A DNA stretch of 64,000 nt from Hypericum androsaemum. Taxonomy: Eukaryota; Streptophyta; Magnoliopsida; Malpighiales; Hypericaceae. The position numbers were made by a program, and so were the translations under genes. Below the pieces are notes generated by a model, which made no database searches, had not been told where the DNA came from, and worked only from the letters and a program-made list of their open reading frames with translations. This document shows, piece by piece, positions 48,945-59,908 of this stretch. The stretch spans positions 417,001-481,000 of the forward strand of contig OZ023197.1 in NCBI GenBank assembly GCA_963995505.1. The letters run 5' to 3'. Numbering within the stretch: the stretch's first letter is position 1; each line of letters opens with the position of its first letter.

Positions 48945-49565
48945 TGGAAAAGTTCAAAACATGTGGTTTCACATTTTTTTTCGCTGTGATCCTGAGGTCT
49001 ATAAACAATTTTTTGAGTCATGTGGTTACACCTTTTTTTTTGCGTCTGAGTCTCGGGAAGGATCCAGATCCAAAATTGATTCTGAACCTAGTTGGCAATA
49101 TGAGGTGACACGACACGCCAGATTTTGTAACTGGTTGGCAATGTGATTTGGTACGAAAATAATATATTTTCAATCTCTTATTATATATATTTTTTTAAAA
49201 TTCCAAACCCCACCCCCCATCCTGAGGGGAATACAATTGACTGTCTAGTAAGTTTTGAGGAAAGGTCGGGATGACAGAGAAAAGGAGAAAGAGGAGCGAA
49301 GTTGTTTATTAAAAATTATAAAAAAAAGGGATTGAAAAAGATGTTATTTTCGTGTCAAATCACATTGCCAACCGATTAAAAAAATATGACGTGTCGTGCC
49401 ACCTCATATTGCCAACTACGTCAGAGTCAATTTTGGGTTGGGATCCTTACCAAGCATGTGACGCAAAAAAAGCTGTAACTACAGAACCTAAAACATCGTT
49501 TTACATACCTCAGTATCACAGCACAAATAATGTGAAACTACAGGTACCAAAATTGAAATTTTCCT
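48945..49565. mobile_element. Mutator-like foldback element, 621 bp
   Basis: A perfect 9-bp duplication AAAATAATA (48936-48944 and 49566-49574) encloses two inverted arms of nearly 300 bases each. Shared landmarks in opposite orientation include GTGGTTTCACATT/GTAGTTTCACATT, GTTGGCAATATGAGGTG and GGTTGGCAATGTGATTTG. The unpaired centre is short. A transcript through it would fold into a long hairpin. Confidence 0.95.
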
Positions 49566-49574
49566 AAAATAATA

Positions 49575-50335
49575 ACTTTTGAAGTTACAAAAGAACGAGA
49601 AAACCTAGAAGTCCACGAATGCTACGGTTGTAATTGTAGATCGATTGAAATATTTAATATAAATGGTTGAATTTGTCAATTTGACATAGCATGACGAAAA
49701 TATTTTTCCTTGACTTGGAGATGGAAATTAATTTTATTTTTTCAAGAATAAGAGGTCAGAACGAAATAAATTTATCTACCCTGAAATTGACAAGCTAAAT
49801 TAGTAAAATTTAAGTAGGAATTCCCATAAGTCGATGGCTCCTGATTGGATTTTCCTTTCATCATCGACTACGCATATATTGGTACAGATATCGTAATGTG
49901 ACGGCTAGGTGGATCCAAAAATAGACATGCTTTATATTTCAATGTTTTATAAATTGCTTTATATATTAATTGCATAACTATATTACACGTATATGGATGA
50001 AGAATAGTAATGGGATGGCTATGAACATGCATTATTACATGATTTAAGCCATTAGTTTCTGTACACATGCTCAGGATACATATGAAGCGCTACTCATACA
50101 TTACATACTAAATTAAGAAAAATCGTATAAGATATTTTAGGAGCTTATTCTTTGGCTGATTCTTCCGTTAAGGCTTCATATTTTATGTCACGTGAGACAA
50201 AGTTAAAGTTGGATGAATTTGTTGTATTGTTATTTTAAATTTTTTGATTTGATATGAACATTCTAATAATATTTTCCAAGTTGAAACTATATAGAACAAC
50301 ACAACCATTGATCAGTTAATCTAAGATCGAGTCAA
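49575..50335. other. Gene-free AT-rich region
   Basis: Nothing recognisable. Confidence 0.4.
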
Positions 50336-50754
50336 ACAAATATGAATGACAAAAGGTATCCGTGAAGGTATGAATAGGCTAAATTATTGGGATTGCCTCT
50401 GTCCAATTTATGATATAAGTGATGAATCTGGTGCTCATCTTCTTCTTCATTGTTACCTGGTTTGACTGGTTTGGAATACTTGTGTCCGGAGAATGGGCAT
50501 ATCCTGGTGCATTGGCCCTTCGGTTGGTTCATCGCTCTCTTCCTGGATGTTCCTAATTAAAGGTTGCACGATCGAGAAGGTATGGTTCGCTGTTTACAAC
50601 TCGATTATGTGGTGTATTTAGACGCAAGGAATCGTATGATCTTCGAGGCTGCATCGTTCAATCATCAGCTTCTCAATCTTACAATCAATCTTCAGGCTAA
50701 AGAATGGTTAATGTGGTCTAGGTGCTTATCTGATTTGGCGGGACAAGACCTTTC
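50336..50754 (+). mobile_element. LINE remnant (ORF2 C-terminus), split by an LTR element
   Basis: The plus strand reads like the zf-RVT end of a LINE ORF2 (CPICDISDESGAHLLLHCYL, then the RNRMIFE-type motif DARNRMIFEAASFNH), with one stop in the middle. The LTR element at 50755 interrupts it. Confidence 0.65.
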
Positions 50755-51017
50755 TGTAACGTACGGGAAGGACTAGACTGTGAAGTGATGAGAACTAAGG
50801 GATTGAATTGTAATATGGCATCTAAACCGCCTTAATAGGGTATAAATAGAAGTAGGATGAATAGTAGGGATCATTCTGGATATTTTGTAAATATTTTCTA
50901 ATTCTCTGGAACTTGTGTTTCCTTCTATCTTTCTTCTTCCCATTATCTTCTCTTCTACTCTTCCATTTCCCCCTTTCTTGTTCTTGAAACCCTAATTCAA
51001 CAATTAGGTTTGTTACA
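50755..51017 (+). repeat. 5' LTR of the Gag-only element
   Basis: 263 bases with inverted tips TGTAAC/GTTACA and a TATA box TATAAATA at 50841-50848. The last third is CT-rich. Confidence 0.95.
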
Positions 51018-51029
51018 TGGTATCAGAGC
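51018..51029 (+). other. Primer binding site (initiator tRNA-Met)
   Basis: TGGTATCAGAGC directly follows the 5' LTR, identical to the site in the Copia element at 6507. Confidence 0.95.
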
Positions 51030-51069
51030 TTTCGATTCTTGGAACTCGATTAAGACGTGCATAAGGAAA

Positions 51070-53502
51070 ATGGAATAGGAATTCCATATTCTTGGACAGA
51101 AGGAGTCGCGGCATTTTCATGTTCTTGGAGAGGAAAACGATGGTCGGGGCAAGCTGTTTGAAGAGCTCCGTAAAGATTCAGAGGAGGTTCGTAAGGAATC
51201 GATGGCGAAGTTTAAGGAGACTTCCCGGAGGTCTTCCCTGTTGCCCTTGCCAATGGAGGGTTCGCACGGGTGGATGGGTAACCGTCCCGTTCCAATTTCA
51301 GGGAGTTGCCGGAATGAAGCGGAGAAGATGTCGCGATACATGATCCTCGCACCGGAGAAGCACCAAGAGTTCCTGACCCGGGGAGTCAAAATCGAGCCTC
51401 GCCGGAATCAGTTTTTGGACGAGTTCTTGGACGAATGGGCCTCGGAAATTCATGATAACAAGGTAAACGATTTCTTGACTCGACTGGGTTTTCCTAGTCT
51501 CCCTTCGTTTTCGGGCGTCAACCCGGAGGATTGGATTGACGGTTGCGAGGAGTATTTCGATGTTTACCCATCTGTGGAGGTCTATCAATTTAGCCTAGTG
51601 GCAGATTTATTGGTCGGTAGAGCGAAAGAGTGGTTTGCGTTGTGATCTTTTAACGGCAGTGAAGAGGCTTATTGGGATGATTTTACAGACGCCTTGTGTG
51701 AGCGTTTTGAGAATGAAGTGGATGTTGATGAATCCGTGGTAGAAAGCTGTGTTGTTGGGAATTTCTGTGATGGTGAAGGTGAAAACCGAGTGGGTATCGA
51801 GGAAAATTTTGTTCTCGGATGTGGGATCGTTAAGGAAGAGGTGATCAAGTCTCCTTATGGTTTTGTTCATGCGCAAGTTGGTGATTCGGGGCATGCTAAT
51901 GCGGCTGAATTGTATGAGAGGGGCGGTGTTCAATGTCCTCGGCAATTGGTTTTGGCAAAAAGTGTGGTTGCGGGACATGAAGCTCAAACAGATTATGCTA
52001 CCGCTAACATAGAGCGTGCAAATGATGATCAGGTTGTAAAAGATTTGGAGGATGCTGAAGTCAGAAGTATTGATGCATTGGGAGGACTTGATCAAGGAAT
52101 ACAAGGTAATCTGCTTAAGAATAAAGTGATGGAGGTGGTGTTCTTGTTATGGCTCTGTAATGTTTTTGATGACCAGCAAGAGTTTATGAGTGAGCTCAAT
52201 CCTATGACAGCCTTCACTGCATTAAGGAGAGACTTCTCTGCCCAGCATCAATTTTGGCAGTTTTGGCCGCAATGGCGGTCGAAAGAAGGACCTGGATGTT
52301 CTTTTATTGCTTATGGTGAGGTTGGCCAGATAGTGAGACTCGTAGTCATTAATACAAGTGCAGAAGTAAAGAGCAGTTGTACTGATCCAGAGCTATTGTT
52401 TCATTTGTTCATACAAGGCATGAACAATTTTGATTTTGTTACATTTGTTCCCAAAAAAAAGGCAGGGCATTGTTATTCTTTGAAGAAAAATGACAAGAAT
52501 TGTACGACTGATCAATCGGTGGCTTTGGACTTGGACAGATTCTTTACACAAAAGATGAGTTTAGATGCTAGAATTGTTCCAAAAATCTTACAGCACGTTG
52601 ATACTGTTTTTGGTGGTAAAGTTGGTGAATCATTAAAGGGGGAGTTGCTGAAGTTACTCGTTGATCTTGCCACTGGTCATACTGCTGACTTACATATGAC
52701 TGTATTAGCTTTTTTAGTTTGTGCAGGACAGGAAACTACTAAACATGTCGTATGTTTTACACAACAATTTCAGCAACTAGGATATTATGCAGTTATGCAA
52801 GACTACGATATATTACTGGTGGTCTGCAATTATGATCCAAGGTTTCTAATTCAGCAGCAGTCTTGGCTGGTTTGGTTACAAGGGATACACTACGTTGAAG
52901 TCTTAACGTTGCTTATGATGAAAACAGAGGATACTATTAGGATTTTGTTGATTTTACATCAGAAGTATGAATTTGATCAATGTGAAGCTGCACATTCAGG
53001 ACATGTTAATGAACTATTGGAGCATGCTATTGAATTATCTCCTTATATAGCTACAGATTCATATTCCTTGCTGGGACATAGTTTGATACCTTTTGATAAA
53101 TCAGTTGAGAAATTGGGAACAATTAAGGTGGAGCTCAGAACATTGTACTACAGATTCATGTTTCCTGTACCGTCCCCAAGAGGTGAAGAGCTTGAAGGAA
53201 ATGGAGTTGAGCACACAGGAGACCATGCTGATGTAGGGCAGCATCAGACATTTCAGAAGCTAATATATGTTTTAAGGCCGAATGCAGGAAAGGGTGTCCA
53301 ATTGACAGAGGGGCTTGACATAGTGTTTACTGCTGCCAAATTGGTCCTTCGACAGCTTCTTGTGCATCATATATCTGTTATCCCTTTTGCAATCCTGAAG
53401 TTGTTGTTACAAGATTTTATAAGGCTGCAAATATCACTATTGATGGGATGCTGCTGCTGCAAGACGAATTTGTTACTTGCATCCACACTTGTGATCCTGT
53501 AG
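51070..53502 (+). pseudogene. Gag-like protein with long C-terminal extension of unknown function
   Basis: One frame runs from ATG 51070 to 53502 with two stops: TAG at 51076 (third codon) and TGA at 51643. The next ATG is 51202. The first part is charged and coiled-coil-like (KLFEELRKDSEEVRKE). A Retrotrans_gag-like core follows (NPEDWIDGCEEYFDVYP, VGRAKEWFAL, then after TGA YWDDFTDALCERF). The remaining ~590 residues are open without interruption but match no domain I recognise; there is no CCHC knuckle and no D-[ST]-G protease motif. TGA could come from CGA by CpG deamination. Survival of a ~600-codon frame in a young element suggests it was recently coding. No reconstruction is offered. 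Confidence 0.75.
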
Positions 53503-53681
53503 GTGTTGGAACTACATTCAGATTGGTGGCTGCAAGTGTGGTTCATCTAGCTGCAAGTCAGCAGGGTAAGCAGATAATGGCACAAGTCTCAATTGTTTGG
53601 TGTACTTTGGGTTCTGTCAAAGTTCAACGAGAAGTTAGGGTGCACGAGCGAGTACAATGTTTCAATTTTGATGTTCCGTGA
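53448..53681 (+). CDS. Small overlapping open frame at the 3' end of the Gag-only element
   Basis: Begins inside the long frame and continues 180 bases past its end in the -1 frame. Wording such as GMLLLQDEFVTCIHTCDPVG is unrecognised. It could be the true C-terminus after an indel, a product of -1 frameshifting, or chance. A hypothetical call only. Confidence 0.3.
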   Translation: MLLLQDEFVTCIHTCDPVGVGTTFRLVAASVVHLAASQQGKQIMAQVSIVWCTLGSVKVQREVRVHERVQCFNFDVP

Positions 53682-53703
53682 ACCTTGAGGCCAAGGTTCT
53701 TTT

Positions 53704-53715
53704 GAAGGATGGAGT
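53704..53715 (+). other. Polypurine tract of the Gag-only element
   Basis: GAAGGATGGAGT lies directly before the 3' LTR, in the position where plus-strand synthesis is primed. Confidence 0.65.
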
Positions 53716-53978
53716 TGTAACGTACGGGAAGGACTAGACTGTGAAGTGATGAGAACTAAGGGATTGAATTGTAATATGGCATCTAAACCGCCTTAATAGG
53801 GTATAAATAGAAGTAGGATGAATAGTAGGGATCATTCTGGATATTTTGTAAACATTTTCTAATTCTCTGGAACTTGTGTTTCCTTCTATCTTTCTTCTTC
53901 CCATTATCTTCTCTTCTACTCTTCCATTTCCCCCTTTCTTGTTCTTGAAACCCTAATTCAACAATTAGGTTTGTTACG
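53716..53978 (+). repeat. 3' LTR of the Gag-only element
   Basis: 263 bases. It differs from the 5' LTR at one internal base (C for T in the GTAAATATTTTC stretch) and at the last base (G for A). Confidence 0.95.
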
Positions 53979-54090
53979 TATTTGGACTCCCTTGTTGATT
54001 GATTCCGCTTGTGGTTCAATCGTGAGACTTTTAGTATAATTTTGTGTGGCGATTTCAATATCATTCACTTGAGCTCTAATTTTTTTATCT
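53979..54090 (+). mobile_element. Possible LINE 3' tail
   Basis: Resumes after the LTR element and ends in an A-run near 54091-54100, consistent with the remaining 3' end of the LINE at 50336-50754. No clear protein similarity. Confidence 0.35.
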
Positions 54091-54100
54091 ATAAAAAAAA

Positions 54101-54855
54101 TTACTTATAGAACTTTTTTAACCAAATTTTAATGTGTGTGCATACACAAAGCTCCAACTCAAAACCTATGATTTAGATGTAACAACAACTATCCGAGAGC
54201 ATATTGGTAGATTCCAACGATTTCTTGTTCATAAATCGGCCATAAAAATGCGGGGGGTGGGGGATTAATGAGCAAGCAAAAAAGAAGGTAGATGGAACAA
54301 TGTGAGTGGGATCATGTGGAGTTGGACCCAAGCAATCTCCCATCCCACAAGTACTCCCACCTCTCTCCCATACTCTCTCCATCCACATTTCAAGAGTCAC
54401 GCAAGGCACAGCTAACCTCAATTCCTATTTTTCAATTTTAGCTAACAAATACTTAAATAACGACGTTATTCTAACTTAATTTAGAGGTCTCGAATTTGAG
54501 ATATTAGATATGTAACAGTATCACATATTTGCTGTAAATTTTTTGGCACATTTCAAGTATCTCATTCAATTTGAATATAGATTAATCATTAGATTGGTAT
54601 CCGAATATCAATGATGTATACCAAAAATATAAATATCCCCGTAAAAATAGGAGAAATTGGGATTCAACCAATGGTATGGAGGTTGTTGCACCAGTAACCC
54701 TCCTCACAAGTCTGTGTCACCAGTGGGTCAAACCTTCTCACGTGTCACATATTTGTAGCAGATGGCCATCCAATAGAACACTACTACGCTCCAATTACCC
54801 TTCCTTTTCACTTATTTTTCTTTTATTTTCCAATTTAATGCTCTTATATATCCCT
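54101..54855. other. AT-rich spacer
   Basis: No gene seen. A G-box-like CACGTG within CTTCTCACGTGTCAC near 54740 precedes the candidate transcription unit described next. Confidence 0.35.
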
Positions 54856-55150
54856 ATATAACCACCCACCAAGGCCGAAGCAAATATCACAAAATCACAA
54901 AGTAGGTCTCTTGGAACTCACCAAAGTTCTCTAGCCAAAACTACGGTACTTCTCCTAATTTTAGTTAGTCCTCTCTAACTATTTCATGCCCTTTTGATTT
55001 GTTTCTTTACTTATGTGTTATCATCTTGTTCATACTTAAATTTCATCCTTAATTTCAGGTTGAGAGAAACTAAAGTTGACCTTCGCCTAGTGTGGAAGAA
55101 GGGCTCTCCTTATTGATCTTGGTTCCAAAATTTTCGGGTGAGTGGAGTCC
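54856..55150 (+). other. Candidate transcription unit without a clear coding frame
   Basis: A TATA box (TATATAA, 54856-54862), an upstream G-box, and possible splice sites (donor at ACTACG|GTACTT near 54943, acceptor CAG|GTTGAG near 55060, donor CGG|GTGAGT near 55138) suggest a promoter and leader. No protein of more than ~22 codons follows and no known microRNA was matched. It could be a non-coding RNA or the remains of a lost gene. Confidence 0.2.
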
Positions 55151-56054
55151 ATGCTATTCTTGTCAAGTGAGCAGTTCTTTGCAAAACTAGCCTTTGTTTC
55201 GTTGTCTGTTCGACCTTGAACTAATCGGTTTCGGATTGTCTAGGTCTAATAATGAAAACCCTAATCGGATTTTGATAACAATCACGCATAATCAATTTAA
55301 CAGGATCGAATGATCCTTTTGGTGTATGATTCTCTTGCATCTCACCTGTTGTCAGACCATCGTCGTTGCCGATGTTGTGAGATTCTCATATGAATTGTGG
55401 TCTCTCATATGTTCTGTGTTGTAACAGAATATGATATGGGGGTTTATTGATCTTTGCATACTTAGTGGCTAGTGCAAGTATCATTACGTTAAGACCATGA
55501 AAGTATCACAATTATAAGATCTTTGGTGCAATATTAGTGATTTATATGTGCACATCTTTATATTTATTGCATATGTTCTTGTGCTTAGATGTTAGGTGGA
55601 AGTGTGCTCGCCTAGCTACTACCTCATACACACGAAACCCAAAGAAGCTTAGAAGCTTAGAAGTTTATAGATTATATACATATTCGATAAGTAAATATTT
55701 TGTCTGCGTTCGTCCTTCTCGACTCGAATATGAATTAATCGGCTTACTAGGTGTCGAGATACCAAGTTGTTTCAACCAAAAAGTAAATGTCTCATCTACG
55801 GTTTGTTCCCTGGTCCTAACCCACCATTTGCTTCAACCAGACCTCAAAATGTCTTTTATAAGGGTAACAGGTAGATCTACGACCTTTCATTGGGATGAAG
55901 TACATAGAACATGTTAGGAGAGATAGAGTTAATAGAGACGCGATATATGTGGATCGATTAAAAAGATATACACTTACGGGACCAAGATGATTTTTTCTAT
56001 AGTTTGGACCAAGACGATGTATATGCACTAAGAGAACAAGTTGGATCTCTAGGG
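55151..56054. other. Gene-free region
   Basis: No recognisable gene. A 126-codon frame at 55537-55917 has no domain and is probably chance. Confidence 0.35.
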
Positions 56055-56180
56055 CTAGTTTAGACCTCTATCTATTTTTTTTGGTAAGTAATTTTTTATA
56101 AATGGTAATATTTACATTCTAAATAGGGCAGAATCTCTTTTGCGAGGTTGGGACTGTCAACCTCGTTAAAAGCTCTTTTG
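56055..56180 (-). mobile_element. LINE 3' end fragment
   Basis: The wording TTTTGCGAGGTTGGGACTG followed by CTCGTTAAAAGC resembles the 3' end of the LINE at 22990-24960 (TTTTGCGAAGTTGCGACTC, CTCGTTAAAGTC). Only this tip is present, so it is a severely 5'-truncated copy. Confidence 0.4.
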
Positions 56181-57796
56181 AACCAAATCATAGTATTAGT
56201 ATAGTGATTGTTCATTAAAAAGTGAGTGAAGGAAGATAAAACCTACTTAAAGTAGAATAATGTCGCTATGGCTTTGCATGCATCGTGACATATTTTTGTG
56301 GAAACAAACCGCTAGAACTAGGGTGGTATTGGATTAATACCATTGAGCTAAAACCGTTAGTGCTACTCTGAGGTAGATGCATTTCTTTTTTGAGGTATAG
56401 TTGCATTTGGTATAGAAGTTCCTTTCTAGTGAGGGAGACATGCCATAATGTAATGATTCCCACCAACCTCCATGCATCATACAAATAATTTTAATCGAGT
56501 TGATCTAAATAGTACGAGATTGAAATTACAGTTCAAACCAGTAAACATTTGGTGCTCAAGTGGGTAGGTAGCTTTTTTTCTGGTCGCGACACCTCTTATC
56601 TTTAATCTTAAGGGAGCTACTTCCATTCTCTTGGAAACAATGTGGTAGGTAGCTTTTTCGGGAATCTGAACAAAGTACTACAAATTTAAATGTGGGCCAT
56701 CAAAAAGTAGGGGACCCCATTGTTACGTGTAATATTACTTATATATTATTTACTTTAGGACTATATCATTGATTCTATGATTCCAAAACACAAGGAATAT
56801 TTCATCACAATAGAAGCCAAGATATATCAAAATATCTGAGCCATGTGTCTTACGCTCGATAAGAGCCAATTCAACTTGATAATAAATTATAATTTACGTT
56901 TAAAAAAAACTGATAATAAATTACAGTATTTTCAGATGCATTACATGTGTTCAATTTAATATAATGTATTGATCGTAGAAAAGATAGTAAATAACAAGGT
57001 CAAGGACAAGATATTTCAAACTAGTAAGAATTTTAAGGTCGAACAAGCAACGAATATGAGGTGTTAACAAAAGGACTAGTTATTTGACAAGGTTTTGCAT
57101 GGACTTCAACACCCCTCTTACGATGAGAAGACTGTGGACGAAAAATCATCGACTCTTGTGGTACATGTACAAGGTAATCTTTTTCTTTCCCTACAGCATA
57201 TTTATATATGTAATGTTTATTTAAAGTTTGATTATGATAGACTCTCAACTAACTGCCATATTCGACTATAAATATGACAACATATACAAACACAGTGTTA
57301 GAATAAATTATCAGTTCTAATAAAAATGAGTGACTGTGTTCTCTTTGCTAAAAAAGAACACCTGGCATGTGTCTATGCAAACGACAAGCATCGTCATATT
57401 TCATCTAGTATAATGCTAAATATAAATTATAGAAAGAGCTTGCATGGTCTGATATTATTGTGATTGAAGCAAGTTATTGAAGAGAAATATAAAGAATGCA
57501 GTGCTAAGAAAATGAATTCATTGAAGAGAAAAATAAAGAATTCACTGTTGTTGTTAAAATAAATAGTTTAGCTTTATACTTAACTAATCACCAACTCAAA
57601 ATCCAAGGTAAGTATAAATATCAACTGTTTGAACATTTATACAAGATTCCCAAATAAATTTTTTAATGTAATGTTGGTATTGTAATTTTTTCAATGACTG
57701 TTATTTTCGAAAAGTAACTGAAAGATCCATGCATATTATAATCATAATCATAATTGATAGGAACCAAAAAAATAAATGTGTTAAACGTAAAATACC
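56181..57796. other. Gene-free AT-rich region
   Basis: Nothing recognisable. Confidence 0.4.
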
Positions 57797-57905
57797 TGTT
57801 GTAGATTACGTCTTCACATGTTTGATTTTTGTAATAAAAATTTTGTCGCTGGTTATCTCACTCACGAACACTTTGAAGTGAGATTAATTCTCACGGATTA
57901 AAATA

Positions 57906-58476
57906 CAATATTTTTAAAACCGATTCGGAAGGCGACCAAAAATTCTTAAAATTTTTGGTTCTCCTAGCCCGACCGGTCAAGCCACGAGTCCGACCAGAAT
58001 TTATATTTTATATTAATATAATTAAATAATATTATCATTTTTTAATTTAACATAAAAAATGATAAACTATCAAATAAGTTCATATATTTAACAATTTTGT
58101 TATACAATTTATGAAAACAAAGTTTTCAAACATGACTCAAAAAGGTCTAGAAGAACAAAAAGATGATTATACAAGTTTTTGTGATCGACATATTAGTCCA
58201 ATTCGTTTGACTTAGTTAATATATTATCGAGAATTGTTAAAAAGATAAGTTTGTTATGATCCAAAAGTAATGTACACGTTCCGAGCATGAAATTTGAAGT
58301 TTTATTTCTAAATTAAACACTAATTTTTCTGATCCGGGCGAACTGAAAGTAGTTGACTGGGCAGTCTGACCAAATTTTGGCCGGTCAAACTACATTCTGA
58401 ATTTTAGGCAAAAATCGACTAAGATTTAGTCCTGAGTAATAGTTCGACCGGTCAGACTGTAGTTTTTAAAACATTG
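57906..58476. mobile_element. hAT-type MITE family B, copy 2
   Basis: Ends CAATATTTTTAAAACC and, reversed, CAATGTTTTAAAAAC match the family at 37869-38324. Flanking TTAAAATA and TTAAAATG differ at one base (8-bp duplication). Subterminal GACCGGTC lies near both ends. It is inserted in the candidate LTR. Confidence 0.85.
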
Positions 58477-58566
58477 TTAAAATGTCACCGGAGGTCAAGA
58501 GTGTTTGTCTCTTTTTGTTCATCCGAGGAAGAAGCCTTTGGCTTCTCTCGTTGTTGTAAGAAGAAG

Positions 58567-58602
58567 TACTTCTTCTTTTTCTTTTTCTTTTTCTTTTTCT
58601 CT
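58567..58602. repeat. (CTTTTT)n short tandem repeat
   Basis: About five CTTTTT units next to a CTTCTT-rich stretch. Confidence 0.8.
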
Positions 58603-59908
58603 CTCCCACACAACAAATGACAGCCCCCCTTTATAAAAGAAACTCATCTGTTTCTTTTAAACGGTTGCCCCCTTGTTTTTTTTATTCCAAACACATAGTA
58701 AATGTTTCTCACATCTCTTTAAACCTTTCGAGTTATCAAGAAGAAGCGAGATTAGAGAATTAAATGAACTTTCTATTTAATTTTGGAATAAGATTTGGAT
58801 AAATAATAAATCATGGGTGTATATTACATTTTACGAATAAAATACTAACATCTTCCACTCAGACATGATTGACCATAATCAATCCTCTCTTTCATTTCGT
58901 GTTTGGCATATACCGTGCAACCATCATACATCGTGTGCACGTTAACTAAATCCAAGAGCACATAACGGCCACATAGATGATAGCATCTCGATTAACATCT
59001 CCATTACATAAAGTATGTCTTAACCTAGATCTTATTTCACATTCATTATTTCCATATGTGATTTCTAAAATATTCTATTCGTGTTCACTATTATATTGCT
59101 CTCAACACAATAGACCAGTCTGTGAACCACAAAGTTTCTAGAATGTAATCGATAAAGAACCTTCTCCCTTAACGATATTTTTTTCATCATGATCCAGCCT
59201 ACTTTTCTAATTAGTCTTGCCAAGTCGTATCTAACTATAATCCTTTAAAGACTTTCCAAGATAGCAGCATTGAATCATACTTCCAAAATATATTTAGGAT
59301 CTTAAAGAGTAGGGTTCCGAAAAATGTAGTTTTTGGGATTGGTCTCACAAAAGGAAAATTGAAATCACTAAGTAATAAATTGATTTTCCATCCATTGGTC
59401 GTCAAGCACACACGACACGATCCATGTGCTATGGTGTACTTTTCTTTGAAAAGAGTGCACGTCTTTCACAATTAACAACATACTAGAGCATCATCCTCGA
59501 TATTTACGAACAACAGTCTTAGTTTATCCCAAAACTGCTCCAGACTATCAAAACAGAATTATAATAAATTTTACTTATTTCTTACCATTAGATTCCATAT
59601 AATTCTTTAAGTTCACAAAACTTATTAAATGCAGCCTATATTATTTGCATCATCAATAATCTTGCACTTTAACAAGATCCTTCTTGTAATTAAGCAAGAC
59701 GACATTCATATTTTAGAACAAGCATTCGATATTCTAAAATTGCTTCATCTCAATCAAGAATCAACAAATACATTATAGTAAATGTTACTCAAATTAATAT
59801 TCACACTTGCATTGCTAAAATATCATCAAGTTTTATTGAATAACAAATTCAAAAATCTTGATAAGAGCAATAACAACACACCCTCGCAAAATCATAGGAC
59901 ATGATATG

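Larger units (their letters stand above)
50755..53978 (+). mobile_element. Gag-only LTR retrotransposon (TR-GAG-like), non-autonomous
   Basis: Two 263-bp LTRs (TGTAAC...GTTACA) differ at only two positions by reading. A tRNA-iMet primer binding site and a purine-rich tract are in place. The 2.7-kb interior encodes a Ty3-type Gag-like region followed by a long unrecognised extension; no protease, reverse transcriptase, RNase H or integrase could be read in any frame. This fits the class described in plants as terminal-repeat retrotransposons with a GAG domain (TR-GAG), or a related non-autonomous type. Flanks (CTTTC before, TATTT after) do not form a target duplication. Confidence 0.85.
57797..58850 (-). 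repeat. Candidate LTR of the decayed Copia, split by a MITE
   Basis: TGTT and AACA tips and the adjoining purine tract support it. Without the MITE at 57906-58476 and its duplication it would be about 475 bases. The partner LTR is outside the window, so the limits are provisional. Confidence 0.45.

Noticed and set aside
51607..52104. 165-codon antisense frame in the Gag-only element
   Set aside because: It is antisense to the long sense frame and has no domain; most likely chance.
51694..53502. 602-codon frame as an ordinary cellular gene
   Set aside because: It lies between LTRs with a primer site and purine tract and is in frame with a Gag-like core upstream, so it belongs to the retroelement.
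55300..55420. Possible microRNA hairpin with repeated TGAGATTCTCAT-type words
   Set aside because: The arms do not pair convincingly over 20 bases and no known microRNA matches.
55537..55917. 126-codon frame
   Set aside because: No domain, no conserved wording, and no promoter directly upstream.
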